DNA of 64,000 bases, taken from the NCBI GenBank assembly GCA_001599755.1, contig BCHX01000012.1, positions 186,001 to 250,000 on the forward strand, in the 5' to 3' direction. Of this stretch, positions 44,140 through 53,884 are shown one piece after another. The translations under genes and the position numbers were made by a program. Origin of the DNA: Gliomastix tumulicola. Lineage: Eukaryota > Ascomycota > Sordariomycetes > Hypocreales > Bionectriaceae. The first letter of the stretch is position 1. Every line of letters starts with the position of its first letter. The notes beneath the pieces were generated by a model. It ran no database searches. It saw only the letters and a program-made list of their open reading frames with translations, and was not told the origin of the DNA.

Positions 44140-45043
44140 TAAACGTCATGAGGTTTAGCCAAATTTTCTCGTTTCAGGGATTATTAAGTGAGCGCAGGCC
44201 AGGACCCACTTTTGAGATCAAAGAGGTCCGTCAACAGTCCTCAATGTGCTTCTTTCTTCTTTACTGTCAAGGATATTCCTGCATTCCGCTGCGCTGCTCC
44301 ACTAAGAGAGAGATTCTTAGGTGCTGAGGCCTAACTTAGTACACCCACCGGCACGGTGATGTGTTGGCAGAAGTGAGATCTTCTTGACGTGCAATACGTG
44401 GTGGAATTGGTGTCGCGGACTGGTTGGACTGCAAGCCAGGGATTGCGAGAGCTCTGGAGATGATTTCCGACCCTTTCCATTCATGGCAATCACTCTATGG
44501 AGTGTGAAATACTTTGATTAGCTATGAAGTTCCAGCTGTAGAATGGCAGTCAAGCAACTTCGGAGCAGGGGCTCAAGCTGGGCGCCGCGACGGGCTCAAC
44601 TGCGCCGACCACGCTCGTCATCTACATGAAGTGTGCGCGTGCAGATACACGGGTACATAGTATGACCAACTTTTGAGCCGACCACCACTTTCCCCTGGGC
44701 ACAAAAGCGAAGAAGAAACGCCCGCGACGCGTCCCAGATCACCGAACAAAATGATGCTCATGGACGTGTCGTTTATCACCGGCACCGATCCGGGAGATAA
44801 TTTGGGGCGACTACCCTGCAACAAATGACCCATTTCAGGGCCGATGATCGGGCGTCTGTCTATTACAGGGCAACGTTACCTGGAACTTGTGAGGGAGGGA
44901 CATTTCATTACCCCGCAGGAGGTCACCTCAACTCACATTATCTACTACCTACGGCTGGCATTTATTTATACTTCTCACTCTCCGTGCTGGAGGTTGGCAC
45001 TTGCACCCTGCTCATTCGAAAATCATAAGACCACCTCTTGAAG
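44140..45043. other. Intergenic, nothing recognised but a TATA-like site
   Basis: About 900 bp. 'TTTATTTATA' at 44,961-44,970 lies about 75 bp upstream of the aldolase-like gene and may be its TATA box. Confidence 0.45.
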
Positions 45044-46147
45044 ATGTACACACCAAACGTCGGCGACGGGCTAGACAGCCTTGACACCCCCTCCATGATT
45101 GTCGATCTAGACCTCATGGAGTCCAACATCAAAAAGCTCATGGACAAACTCCTGCCCACCGGGAAGAATATCCGACCCCATCTCAAGACTACCAAGAGTG
45201 CCATCCTCGCTAAACGACTGGTCGCGGCAGGGGCTAAAGGAGGATGCGTGGCCAAGCTCAGCGAGGCCGAGGCGATTGCAGCAGCAGGATTTGACGACCT
45301 GCTCATCACATGCGAGATTATCGGGCCTCAGAAGGTCAAGAGGCTCGTGGCACTGTATCGGGAACACAGGAAGATTCGCGTCGTGGTGGACAGCGAGATT
45401 GGCGCCGAGGCCATCAATGAGGCTCTGGCAGCTTCTGGCATCCCGGAGCCGATAGCCGTGCTCATTGATCTGGATGTCGGACTGCACCGAACTGGTGTTG
45501 CTCCCGGCGAGCCTGCCTTGGCACTTGCGCGGAGGATCGGCGAGTTGAAGAACCTGCGTCTGATCGGCGTGCAGGGATACGAGGGCCATCTCCAGCACCT
45601 TCACGACCGAGACGACCGCAAGACGCAGTGCCTCGCGTCGATGAAGATACTCACAGACACTGTCGAGACTCTGCGCAAGGCCGGCTTTGATATCCAGGTC
45701 GTGACGACTGGTGGAACCGGGACTGGCGAGTTCTGCGCCGAGGTGCCGGAAGTCACAGAGCTGCAGCCGGGATCGTTCATCTTCATGGACACGGACTACC
45801 GGAACGCTGTTGGGACATTCTACTCCAACAGCCTGACCATCTTGTCCACCGTGATCAGCAAGCAGGGAGAGCGCCAGGTCACCATCGACAGCGGCCTCAA
45901 GACCCTGACGACGGACAGCGGGCTTGCCGAGTGCAAGGACCCGAGATACAGGCACGAGAACCTCGGCGACGAGCACGGCTCGCTGAAATGGGATCAGGGG
46001 ACGCCGGATTTGAAAATTGGGTACAAAGTCGAGATGGTACCAAGCCACATCGACCCGACGATCAACCTGCACAATTACTACTATGCGTATCGGAACGGCG
46101 TCGTTGAGGAAATCTGGCCCGTTGACTCGAGGGGAATGGTTCAGTGA
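45044..46147 (+). CDS. D-threonine aldolase / D-serine dehydratase-like PLP enzyme
   Basis: A single exon of 367 residues from the ATG at 45,044. The N-terminal alanine-racemase-type barrel has 'IRPHLKTTK', whose K48 should bind pyridoxal phosphate, and 'TGGTGTG', which holds the cofactor phosphate. The C-terminal D-serine-dehydratase-like domain has 'DEHGSL' and 'PSHIDPT'. From family knowledge, the metal pair is His-x-Cys in D-serine dehydratase and His-x-Asp in D-threonine aldolase. This protein has His-x-Asp, so I favour D-threonine or D-3-hydroxyamino-acid cleavage. No signal peptide, so cytosolic. It may help catabolise D-amino acids from the surroundings. Confidence 0.85.
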   Translation: MYTPNVGDGLDSLDTPSMIVDLDLMESNIKKLMDKLLPTGKNIRPHLKTTKSAILAKRLVAAGAKGGCVAKLSEAEAIAAAGFDDLLITCEIIGPQKVKRLVALYREHRKIRVVVDSEIGAEAINEALAASGIPEPIAVLIDLDVGLHRTGVAPGEPALALARRIGELKNLRLIGVQGYEGHLQHLHDRDDRKTQCLASMKILTDTVETLRKAGFDIQVVTTGGTGTGEFCAEVPEVTELQPGSFIFMDTDYRNAVGTFYSNSLTILSTVISKQGERQVTIDSGLKTLTTDSGLAECKDPRYRHENLGDEHGSLKWDQGTPDLKIGYKVEMVPSHIDPTINLHNYYYAYRNGVVEEIWPVDSRGMVQ

Positions 46148-46627
46148 ATCGGGACAATGTCTTGTTGGTAGTACCTTCAGCTGATGTGTGGGACAAGGGA
46201 TATTCTTACATACTTCAACCTGGTCGCCTGCTTGAACACTTCTTTGTACAAAATCATGGGCAGCAACAAGAGTCTATGGGGTGACAAAAAATGAAACTAA
46301 GACACATCTGAGCATGGGATATTCTCATTAGAAGTCGTAACCAAAATGTTCTCCTCGCCTAGCTCCTCGCCTTGTTTTGGTGGAAGTTGGAGATACAAAA
46401 GACGACCACGTCTTAACCTAGAGCGACTGCCTTGGGTAAGCCTCGTCTACATTTCCAAGTCAATGCCTCAACGACGAGGCAGACACGTGCAAAACCGCTT
46501 TCGCAGTGTTGGGGCCTCGATAAGTGTTGTAACATAACGACCAACCACCACAGTTAATCCATTCCTTTATTTCTAGACCCGTAAATGATTCAGTCATATG
46601 TAGCCATGCGCAATGATCCCCCGCGAT
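46148..46627. other. Intergenic between convergent genes
   Basis: 480 bp between convergent 3' ends. No gene or repeat seen. Confidence 0.5.
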
Positions 46628-46906
46628 TTAGTTGGTCTTGTATCCCTGGCCGCTCACGCCATATTGGCCGTGTTCGTTGGGGCCATAGTAGACTTGATAT
46701 TCGCCCCCGATGACTCCAGTGCCATATTGACCGTACTCATTGGGCCCATATTGGTATCCGTGCGACGTGGGAGCAGGATTTGCACTGTTGGGGGCGCTCT
46801 GATGACTGCCGTTGCCGTGGCTGTTTTGGCTGTTTTGGCCTTCGTGTTGGCCATTGTAAGGGCGCGCACCAAATTCAGGCTGCTCTTTAGAACTGCCGCA
46901 ACCCAT
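46628..46906 (-). CDS. Small protein with N-myristoylation signal and Gly/Tyr repeats
   Basis: A 92-residue frame that begins MGCGSSKE. Gly2 with Ser6 and Lys7 is a near-ideal N-myristoylation signal, and Cys3 could be palmitoylated, so the protein should sit on the inner face of a membrane. The rest is Asn-, Gln-, Gly- and Tyr-rich and contains two copies of a 10-residue unit, YGPNEYGQYG and YGPNEHGQYG, about 20 residues apart. No folded domain is visible. Composition suggests disorder or self-association. No recognised family. Confidence 0.6.
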   Translation of the reverse strand: MGCGSSKEQPEFGARPYNGQHEGQNSQNSHGNGSHQSAPNSANPAPTSHGYQYGPNEYGQYGTGVIGGEYQVYYGPNEHGQYGVSGQGYKTN

Positions 46907-47822
46907 CTTGATTTTGACTAGAAATTGAAATGCAACGCCTTGTTGAGCGGAAGTATTTGCGATGCGATCGATGTCTTAATAAATGTGTGATAGTTCAGAT
47001 GACGCCGTCGAAGTGGTCTTCATCTCGTGGGCCTCTGGCATTGGTATATGAATTTCTACAAAACTCGATCCGCGGGGAGACAGATTTGATTGTGACGTGT
47101 GGAAAACCCCGAGCCGAGGTGGGATCAGACGTCATTTCTGCTCCCTTGCATGGCTTAGCACTAAGCAGCCCTTATCAGGCCAAGATGGAGATCTGTCGAT
47201 CCCTGGCCGCGTAACGTGTCTTGGCTTTCCAGTTCCCTCCTGTGGAATGCTTGAGGTGGCAATATGCTTATTTTTCGGCGGAACCATCTTGACCCGTCTT
47301 ACTGAAGCTTGGCGCATTCTCTGTTGCTTTTGTCCTAACCTGAGGCGGCCATGAGATGCAACACGCCCTCAGGGAGCGTGTTTAAGGGAATGAGAAAGAT
47401 GCTTGACGAAGCAAGGGCTGGCGTCCCTCTCTTTGTGGCTGGATCATTCAAGTCAAGTTTTTGCCATTGGAAACAACGTAATGCCACGCATCAGAGTGAC
47501 CACCGTGCGCGCGCAGGATCTTTGTCACGCCGTCAATGCTGGTTTTAGAGGCTGTAGGTCAGACAAAGAACTCACCCATGTTTGGGTCAATCCCTCTCAG
47601 CAATGGAAGTGAGCATACCGAGATGCTGCTCACAGACGAAGGACACATTTTCACTTTGTGTGTATTGGACTGCTCACGGTATCTTGATTCACATAATGAA
47701 GCTTTTATTTAGATGTTTGGTGGTAGAAAATGTTTAAACACGCGAGAAACGTCAAGACGAACTCCCCTATATTATATATATAAATATATCTATATATATA
47801 TATCTATTGGACTTGCTCATCG
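46907..47822. other. Intergenic with AT microsatellite
   Basis: About 900 bp without a supported gene. An imperfect TA microsatellite covers 47,769-47,807, just past the stop of the kinase gene. Confidence 0.5.
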
Positions 47823-49361
47823 TCAAAGCTTGAACCATGCATGATTCAGGATGTCGTCTATGGCCATCCGCTGGTTAGGGTCGTAGGACATGATCTTTCT
47901 CAAGAGGTCAGCAAGGAGTACCACCTCTTCCCGAGAAATATCGGACCGCCGCTCGTAGTCCTCGCCCGCCAGGATGATCTTGAGGGGTTTGCCAATCATA
48001 TCCTCCAGGTACGAGGCGTAATCGTCATCCGTCGTACCATCCGTCCGGGTTCCGTCGTCATTGAAGTATTCGTCACGTGTTCCGTTGCCGTGGTATTCGC
48101 CGGGGATTGAGCGCCCCCAAACACCCCAAGAATCGAAAAGCTCTTTCGGTAGCCTTCCAAAGTAGCGAGACATACTGTGCACGAGCTCGCTCGAATGCTT
48201 CATTCGGTAGAACATGCGAATCTGTGTGCGAATCTCGAATAGTGTGCACCCCAAACTCCAGAGGTCTCCGGCTATGCCATCGATAGGCTCGAACTCTGTG
48301 GGCTGGGCGTTCGACGCGTCGCCATCTTCATCTTCATCCTCATGTGTCTGCCGATCGTCCTGCATTTCGGTCTCCTTGGGCTCGGTTGGAAGAAGAAAGG
48401 CCTCCGGGGGGTAGTAAACCCACGGGAGCGCCCACCCTCTGGGGGCCTCGTTCGTTTTGAAGGCACTCCCGAAGTCAATGACGCAAATGTCGTCTGCCAC
48501 GTATTTGTTGTAATCGAATGCATCGCTCGCCAAGTCGACCGGATACACCAAGTATTGCGGAATGTGGCCTGGAAGGGCGGTGCCGTCTGCGGTGTAAAAG
48601 TCTGCCGTGACCGGGGTGCCAAAAATGGAGAGCAGCTCTTCTTCTGAGAGGTGATCGAGGTTCTTCATCTTGAGCAGGATGTTGTCAGGGCGGAAGTCTG
48701 CGTGGCAAACGTTGTGCTGATGAAGAAACTTCAAGGCCTCGACAGCCTGGCGAGCGTAGCTCCGTAACGTCGGACCTACGCTGTTCGGGTCCATCTTCCA
48801 CCACTGGACTTCGCATAGCGTAGGTCCTAGCAGCGGGGAGACGAGGCATCGATGCTGGCCGTTTGGGCCGTCCACGAAAAACGTGTCCCAAGTTGGCACG
48901 ACGAAATCAGCCGGAGGAATACATTGCTGCAAAGACTTCGTCTCGACGTAATCGATAGAAAGGACCTTGACGGCAACCCATCTGCCCTCCAGAGTATCTC
49001 GGCAGAGCCATACGGTGCCAAAGGAGCCGGATCCGAGCTTGTGAACCACACGATATCGATCGTCGTCGGCCCCTAAAAGATCGCCGAGATGAACGGGATG
49101 GAAACGGCGGTCCTCGTACTCCAGTTGTGGCTCAAGGCCTTCACTGATGCCGTCAAGACGCAGCCAGCCCCCCTCTTCGGATTCAGAGTCTCCGAATTCG
49201 CTATCCCCACGGCTGGATACAAGGGATCCCAGAGAGTCGGTGTCGCGGTAAATTGGTGAAGAGGATCCATCAACTTCTTCATCACCGTTGACGCCATGAG
49301 CTCTGGGCCTGATGCAACCACAGAGCCAAGCTGCGAGAGCAATAAAAAATTGCTGGGACAT
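47823..49361 (-). CDS. SRPK-like protein kinase with altered catalytic loop
   Basis: A single exon of 512 residues from the ATG at 49,361. The first 20 residues are hydrophobic ('FFIALAAWLCGC'). An acidic Ser/Asp/Glu-rich stretch follows. The kinase domain starts at about 103 with 'LGSGSFGTVW' (Gly-rich loop) and 'VAVKVL' (Lys). The catalytic loop reads 'CHADFRPDN' (48,681-48,710), where SRPKs have HTDIKPEN or HRDLKPEN, so Thr/Arg is Ala and the Lys two after Asp is Arg. 'VIDFGSAF' supplies the metal-binding Asp. A spacer with acidic repeats splits the C-lobe, as in SRPKs. Asp and both Lys/Asp anchors remain, so activity is possible. Substrates are unknown. Confidence 0.85.
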   Translation of the reverse strand: MSQQFFIALAAWLCGCIRPRAHGVNGDEEVDGSSSPIYRDTDSLGSLVSSRGDSEFGDSESEEGGWLRLDGISEGLEPQLEYEDRRFHPVHLGDLLGADDDRYRVVHKLGSGSFGTVWLCRDTLEGRWVAVKVLSIDYVETKSLQQCIPPADFVVPTWDTFFVDGPNGQHRCLVSPLLGPTLCEVQWWKMDPNSVGPTLRSYARQAVEALKFLHQHNVCHADFRPDNILLKMKNLDHLSEEELLSIFGTPVTADFYTADGTALPGHIPQYLVYPVDLASDAFDYNKYVADDICVIDFGSAFKTNEAPRGWALPWVYYPPEAFLLPTEPKETEMQDDRQTHEDEDEDGDASNAQPTEFEPIDGIAGDLWSLGCTLFEIRTQIRMFYRMKHSSELVHSMSRYFGRLPKELFDSWGVWGRSIPGEYHGNGTRDEYFNDDGTRTDGTTDDDYASYLEDMIGKPLKIILAGEDYERRSDISREEVVLLADLLRKIMSYDPNQRMAIDDILNHAWFKL

Positions 49362-50029
49362 AATTCCTGGTATGAGATGAGTCGTTGAAGGGTGTCGTAA
49401 GTGAATGGGTTTAGTGTTCTGTCGAGAGAGAGTTTTGTGAGTTAGGTAGGTCAATGAGAGTGATTGGAAAGCAGAGAGATGGGCGGACTCTGGGGATGTA
49501 TTTATATTATGGCGCATCAGTCTCTCTTTATGAGATATGAGCGGGCTTTGTTCCGCTTTTGTATGTGCTTTTGGTCGTGGATGTTCTTGCAGTTCACAAA
49601 GGCTGCCCGCTCCGGTCGTGACTGTATTCGTTAGTGCAGAAAGTTCCCAAACTGACACATGAAAGGTACTCTAAGGTACACGGCATTGCCACATGATGGT
49701 TCGTGTCGTAAAATTAGTCGGCCAATACTAACAACCGGCTAGTTCCCCCTGTTCTACAACCTGGGGTCGTGACAAAAGGAGGACGGGATGAGATTGTTCA
49801 AACTAATACAGCCTTCCATTCGAAGCGCCTTTGTTCGAATGATCACGAACATAGCCAGAACAGGACAGAACCACGCGTCGTAATGTGACTGCTTTATGGG
49901 CACGAGTCTACGCAGTCATACATGTTGTTGCCTCTATAAGTACTGCAATCCCATTCATGAGGTTCAGGCGATGTAAATCACGACATCGAAAAGAAAACCA
50001 AGTACATAAAAGACACGACTCATAAAAAT
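49362..50029. other. Intergenic, divergent promoter region
   Basis: About 670 bp between the kinase (minus) and the Pro/Gln-rich gene (plus). 'TATTTATATTATGG' at 49,499-49,512 could be the kinase TATA region. Nothing else seen. Confidence 0.45.
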
Positions 50030-51241
50030 ATGCCGTTAATTCCTGGGCAATCCCCCGAGTACCGGTCAACCGGTACCGGTACCACCAAGGACCCTGTGGT
50101 CAGTAATTACTCTTCAGCCAAGAATCTTTTTTTTTTTTTTTTTTTTTTTTAACTAACCAGTTTCCTCCAGATTACATGGTTAGTTCGGGAGCCTCGGGAT
50201 ACCGATAAGTTGGATTATAACGAGAAAATCGCCAGAGAATTGGGCCAACACGGCTATACGGAAGTCTGGATTCGGTACGTTTGTTACATGTCGTTTTGAG
50301 CAGAGGCCTCCACTAACATGTTCTATTCTTTCCAGCGCTGATGATCATAACACTACTGTACGACCGGAAGGCTCTCAAGGAAGCCGGATTCCCGTCCAGA
50401 ATCCATCTGTAAACAGTTACAGCGTGCCATCGCGAAGAGGGTATGTATATAACGGCGCAGCTTTTCTCACAACATGTCAATCTAACGCGGTCGCTAACAT
50501 TGAAGTCATAACAGGAGGGGCCAGAGTAGCCTGAATCCGACAGGTCGAGGTTTTCATCACCCCGTAGCGTCGACCAAGACGGTTTCCCCAGCGTCCAAGC
50601 CGACATATCTGACGGATACGCATATAACCGTCTTCGCTAAGAAGCCAAACGAGAAGATTGTGCATGGAGACGTGTTTATAATCAAGGAAAAAAACACAGG
50701 CTGGAGGATCATGAAGGACAGTGAAAGGCAACACGGAAATAAAAATCCAGCTAAACGACCGGCCCGAGCCCTCCACCTGTTCAGATACGATCCCAGCCCT
50801 AAAGTTGGCTTCCAGCCTCCCGCAAACTACCCGGCAGGACTGTTGAAACCACCTAAGCCTAAGACTCAGCAGCCACAGCAACCAGTGTCACAGCAACCAG
50901 TGTCACAGAGCCAGCCGGCACAGAGTCAGTCACAGGCCTGGTATTCGAATGCGCCGCCCCAGGGACAGCACCAGAGACAGTATCCGAGTCCGCCGGTACA
51001 GAGTCAGTCACAGAATTGGCCGCTCCCGGGACAGCAGCCACAGGTACACTATCCGAGTCCCCCGATACAGACACAGTCACAGGCCTGGCATCCGAACTCG
51101 CCGCCCCAGGGACAGTATCAGGGACAGTATCCGAACCTGCCAGCACAGAGGCAGATGTCTCAAAGACAACCGCCGCAGGGCCAGCATCCGAATCCGCCGG
51201 CCCAGACACAGCCAGCTGATTATTGGAATGGCTTCTGGTAA
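50030..51241 (+). CDS. Hypothetical protein with Pro/Gln/Ser repeat tail
   Basis: Four exons: 50030-50098, 50171-50274, 50336-50440 and 50515-51241, giving 334 residues; all phases close and intron 2 has a CACTAACATG branch site. Intron 1 carries a run of about 22 T. Residues about 20-190 are the likely folded part ('ITWLVREPRDTDKLDYNEK', 'THITVFAKKPNEKIVHGDVF'). From about 205 the tail is made of imperfect units such as 'PPQGQ', 'QSQSQAW' and 'YPSPP', ending 'DYWNGFW'. No signal peptide or membrane span. I do not recognise the family. The tail could bind WW/SH3-type domains or form condensates, but nothing proves it. Confidence 0.65.
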
Positions 51242-51715
51242 TGGGGTACGGCCCCGCCTCGCAACTAGCTATCAGCTATTGATTTCCTTTGTTTGGTGTA
51301 TTTAGGTAGCATGGTGCATTTTGGTAGCATATTATCACGCATTCTTATAACTCAGCAACCAGTCGGTCAGGTCTTGACACAGGAAGCCCACTATGTGAGA
51401 AACCATGAGAAATCAGCTCATACGCTTTTGTCCATGTCAGTAATAGAATGTTATCCCAGGCGGCCGAACGCTAAAATGATATGCGGAGATTTACTACGAA
51501 CTACGTGGGCGAGACTTTGACAAGCTTATCTATTATTTATTATTTGCAGTAGCGCCGCGTAGACATGACTTCAGACTGACGGAGTAGCGTGTCTTGAAAT
51601 AAATTCATCACCGGCTCTGTCGGCATTTCATCGGTATTTAGACTTTATCATCCGCCCAAGCTGACAATCTCCTCGTGTCCCTCACTTCTTTTGCAAACTA
51701 CGCGTCTAGGCAACA
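51242..51715. other. Intergenic, promoter of phospholipase B
   Basis: About 470 bp. No clear TATA box; 'GGTATTTAGACTTTATC' at about 51,632-51,648 is the nearest AT-rich candidate. Confidence 0.45.
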
Positions 51716-53805
51716 ATGGCAAACTATTTCCAGACATCCATGTTCCTTATTGTAGTGCTGGTTCTGTCTCTTGCTGGTAGGTTAATAACCACCTACTCAT
51801 GACCATGATTTTCCCTGAACGCGGTGACTGACTGCATCAGCATCGGCTGTGGGTGAAGCAAGTCCGAGCTCCCCCAATGGTGCCATAAGGAAGAGAGCAT
51901 CCCCAGTCGCTCCAGATGGCTACAGGCCGGCAAGCGTTGCCTGTCCCAGCCCAAGACCGTCCATCCGCGCAGCGACGGGCTTATCAGACGAAGAAACAGC
52001 ATGGCTGCCTCTGCGCACCAACAATACGATCTCGGCCCTCAAGGACTTCCTAGCCAGAGCGAACATCAGCGGCCTAGACACGGGCCGCTACCTCGACGAG
52101 ATCGCGAGCAACGGGAGCACGGCGGTTCCAAAGATCGGCATCGCTATCTCTGGAGGCGGCTACCGTGCGCTGATGAACGGAGCAGGCGCTGTAACCGCCT
52201 TCGACAACAGGACGGCAGACGCCACGGCGCAGGGGCACTTGGGCGGGCTCCTCCAGGCGGCCACGTATCTCAGCGGCCTGTCCGGAGGGAGCTGGCTCGT
52301 GGGGAGCCTCTACGTCCAGAACTTTACTTCGGTTGATTCTATCATATCTGCCGGCAAGCTCTGGCAGTTCGACGACTCCATATTCGAAGGCGAGTCATCT
52401 GGCATCCCTTGATGATACGAAGTGAGCTTTGCTCATCTGAATTTTTACTTTATTTATCCAGGTCCGAGCGACGTCTCATCTCTCAACTACTACGAGGGGC
52501 TGTATCAGACCGTCCAGGATAAGCACGACGCTGGCTTCAACGTAACCATCACGGATTACTGGGGGAGAGCGCTATCATACCAGCTCGTTGACGCTCAAAA
52601 CGGCGGGCCCGGTACGCATGCAAGAGACAGCGTTTCTCTCTCTAATAAGCTGGGGGCAAGCGTCTAACATTCTCATAGCGTACACCTTTTCGTCCATCGC
52701 AAATGACTCGGACTTCACCAGGGCACAGTCTCCCATGCCCATCATACTCGCCCTCGAGAGACCGTCGGGCCAGGCGCACGTCCCAGCCAATTCCACCATC
52801 TTCGAATTCAACCCATGGGAGATGGGGTCCTATGACACTGGCACGGCTGCTTTTGCGCCCTTGAAGTTCATTGGATCTAATTTCACAGACGGGTCGGTCG
52901 CCCGGAACGGCGAGTGCATTGCAGGCTATGACAATGCTGGCTTTGTCATGGGGACGTCCTCCTCGCTATTCAACCAGGCCGTTTTAGACATTAATACCGT
53001 CTCGAACGTGCCGGACTTCCTCATCAGTGCCATTAACGACACGCTGGGGGAGCTGGACAAAAATCAGAGAGACATTGCTCTCTGGCCAAATCCGTTCTAT
53101 CGATACAGGAATACCGACAGCAACAACAACATGTTTCTCACTCTAGTCGACGGAGGCGAGGCGCTTCAAAATATTCCGCTCCAGCCGCTGACGTTAAAGG
53201 AGAGAAACGTCGACGTTATCTTTGCCGTTGATGCATCGGCCGATACGGCGTCGGACTGGCCAAACGGCACTGCTTTAGTCGCCACGTCCAGCCAGCTGCA
53301 ACCTCAGGGCCGGTTCCCAGCAGTTCCGGATCAGAACACGTTCGTCAACCTCGGCTTGAATCGGCGGCCGACATTCTTCGGCTGCAACGCCACCAACAAC
53401 GACGACTCGGGGCCTCTGGTCGTCTATCTCCCCAACACGCCATACTCGTTTCACTCCAACGTGTCGACATTTGACCTGCAGTTCAGCGACCAGGAACGCT
53501 CCCAGATCATCCAGAACGGATATGACGTCGTCACTAGGGGAAACGGGACGCAGGATTCGCAGTGGACGACGTGCGTCGGCTGCGCTCTGCTGGTACGCAG
53601 CCTGGCCCGCACAAATACGAATATTCCGTCGAGCTGTGTCGACTGCTTTTCCCGATACTGTTGGAACGGCACCACTAATTCAACGGAGCCAACTACGTAC
53701 GAGCCACCGCAGATCCAAGACACCAGCGCTGCACGACAGATTGGGGGACGAGAACTGGGAACAGCAGTGGCACTGGCAGTAATCTTGGTGATATTCGCAA
53801 TCTAA
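51716..53805 (+). CDS. Phospholipase B (lysophospholipase), probably GPI-anchored
   Basis: Four exons: 51716-51776, 51841-52389, 52462-52611 and 52679-53805, giving 628 residues. Intron 2 begins GCGAGT after AAG, so it is a GC-AG intron; frame and homology require this. A signal peptide covers about 1-22. Catalytic parts: oxyanion loop 'ISGGGYRA' (about 123-130), nucleophile Ser168 in 'GLSGGSW', and an Asp in 'LVDGGEALQNIP'. Many N-glycosylation sites, paired C-terminal cysteines, and a hydrophobic end ('GTAVALAVILVIFAI') suggest a GPI anchor. It removes fatty acids from phospholipids at the cell surface. It is convergent with the M20 gene, with only 79 bp between stops. Confidence 0.92.
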
Positions 53806-53884
53806 CTACTACTTAGGCAGTTGTGCGGGAAAGAAGGGTGGTGTGGTGATCAAGTTTATACTATCCAGCTATCATCTATCGCCT

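Noticed and set aside
51840..52412. Phospholipase B exon 2 running on to the TGA near 52,410
   Set aside because: It would cut the protein before the conserved C-terminal half; the GC-AG splice at 52,389 keeps the family sequence.
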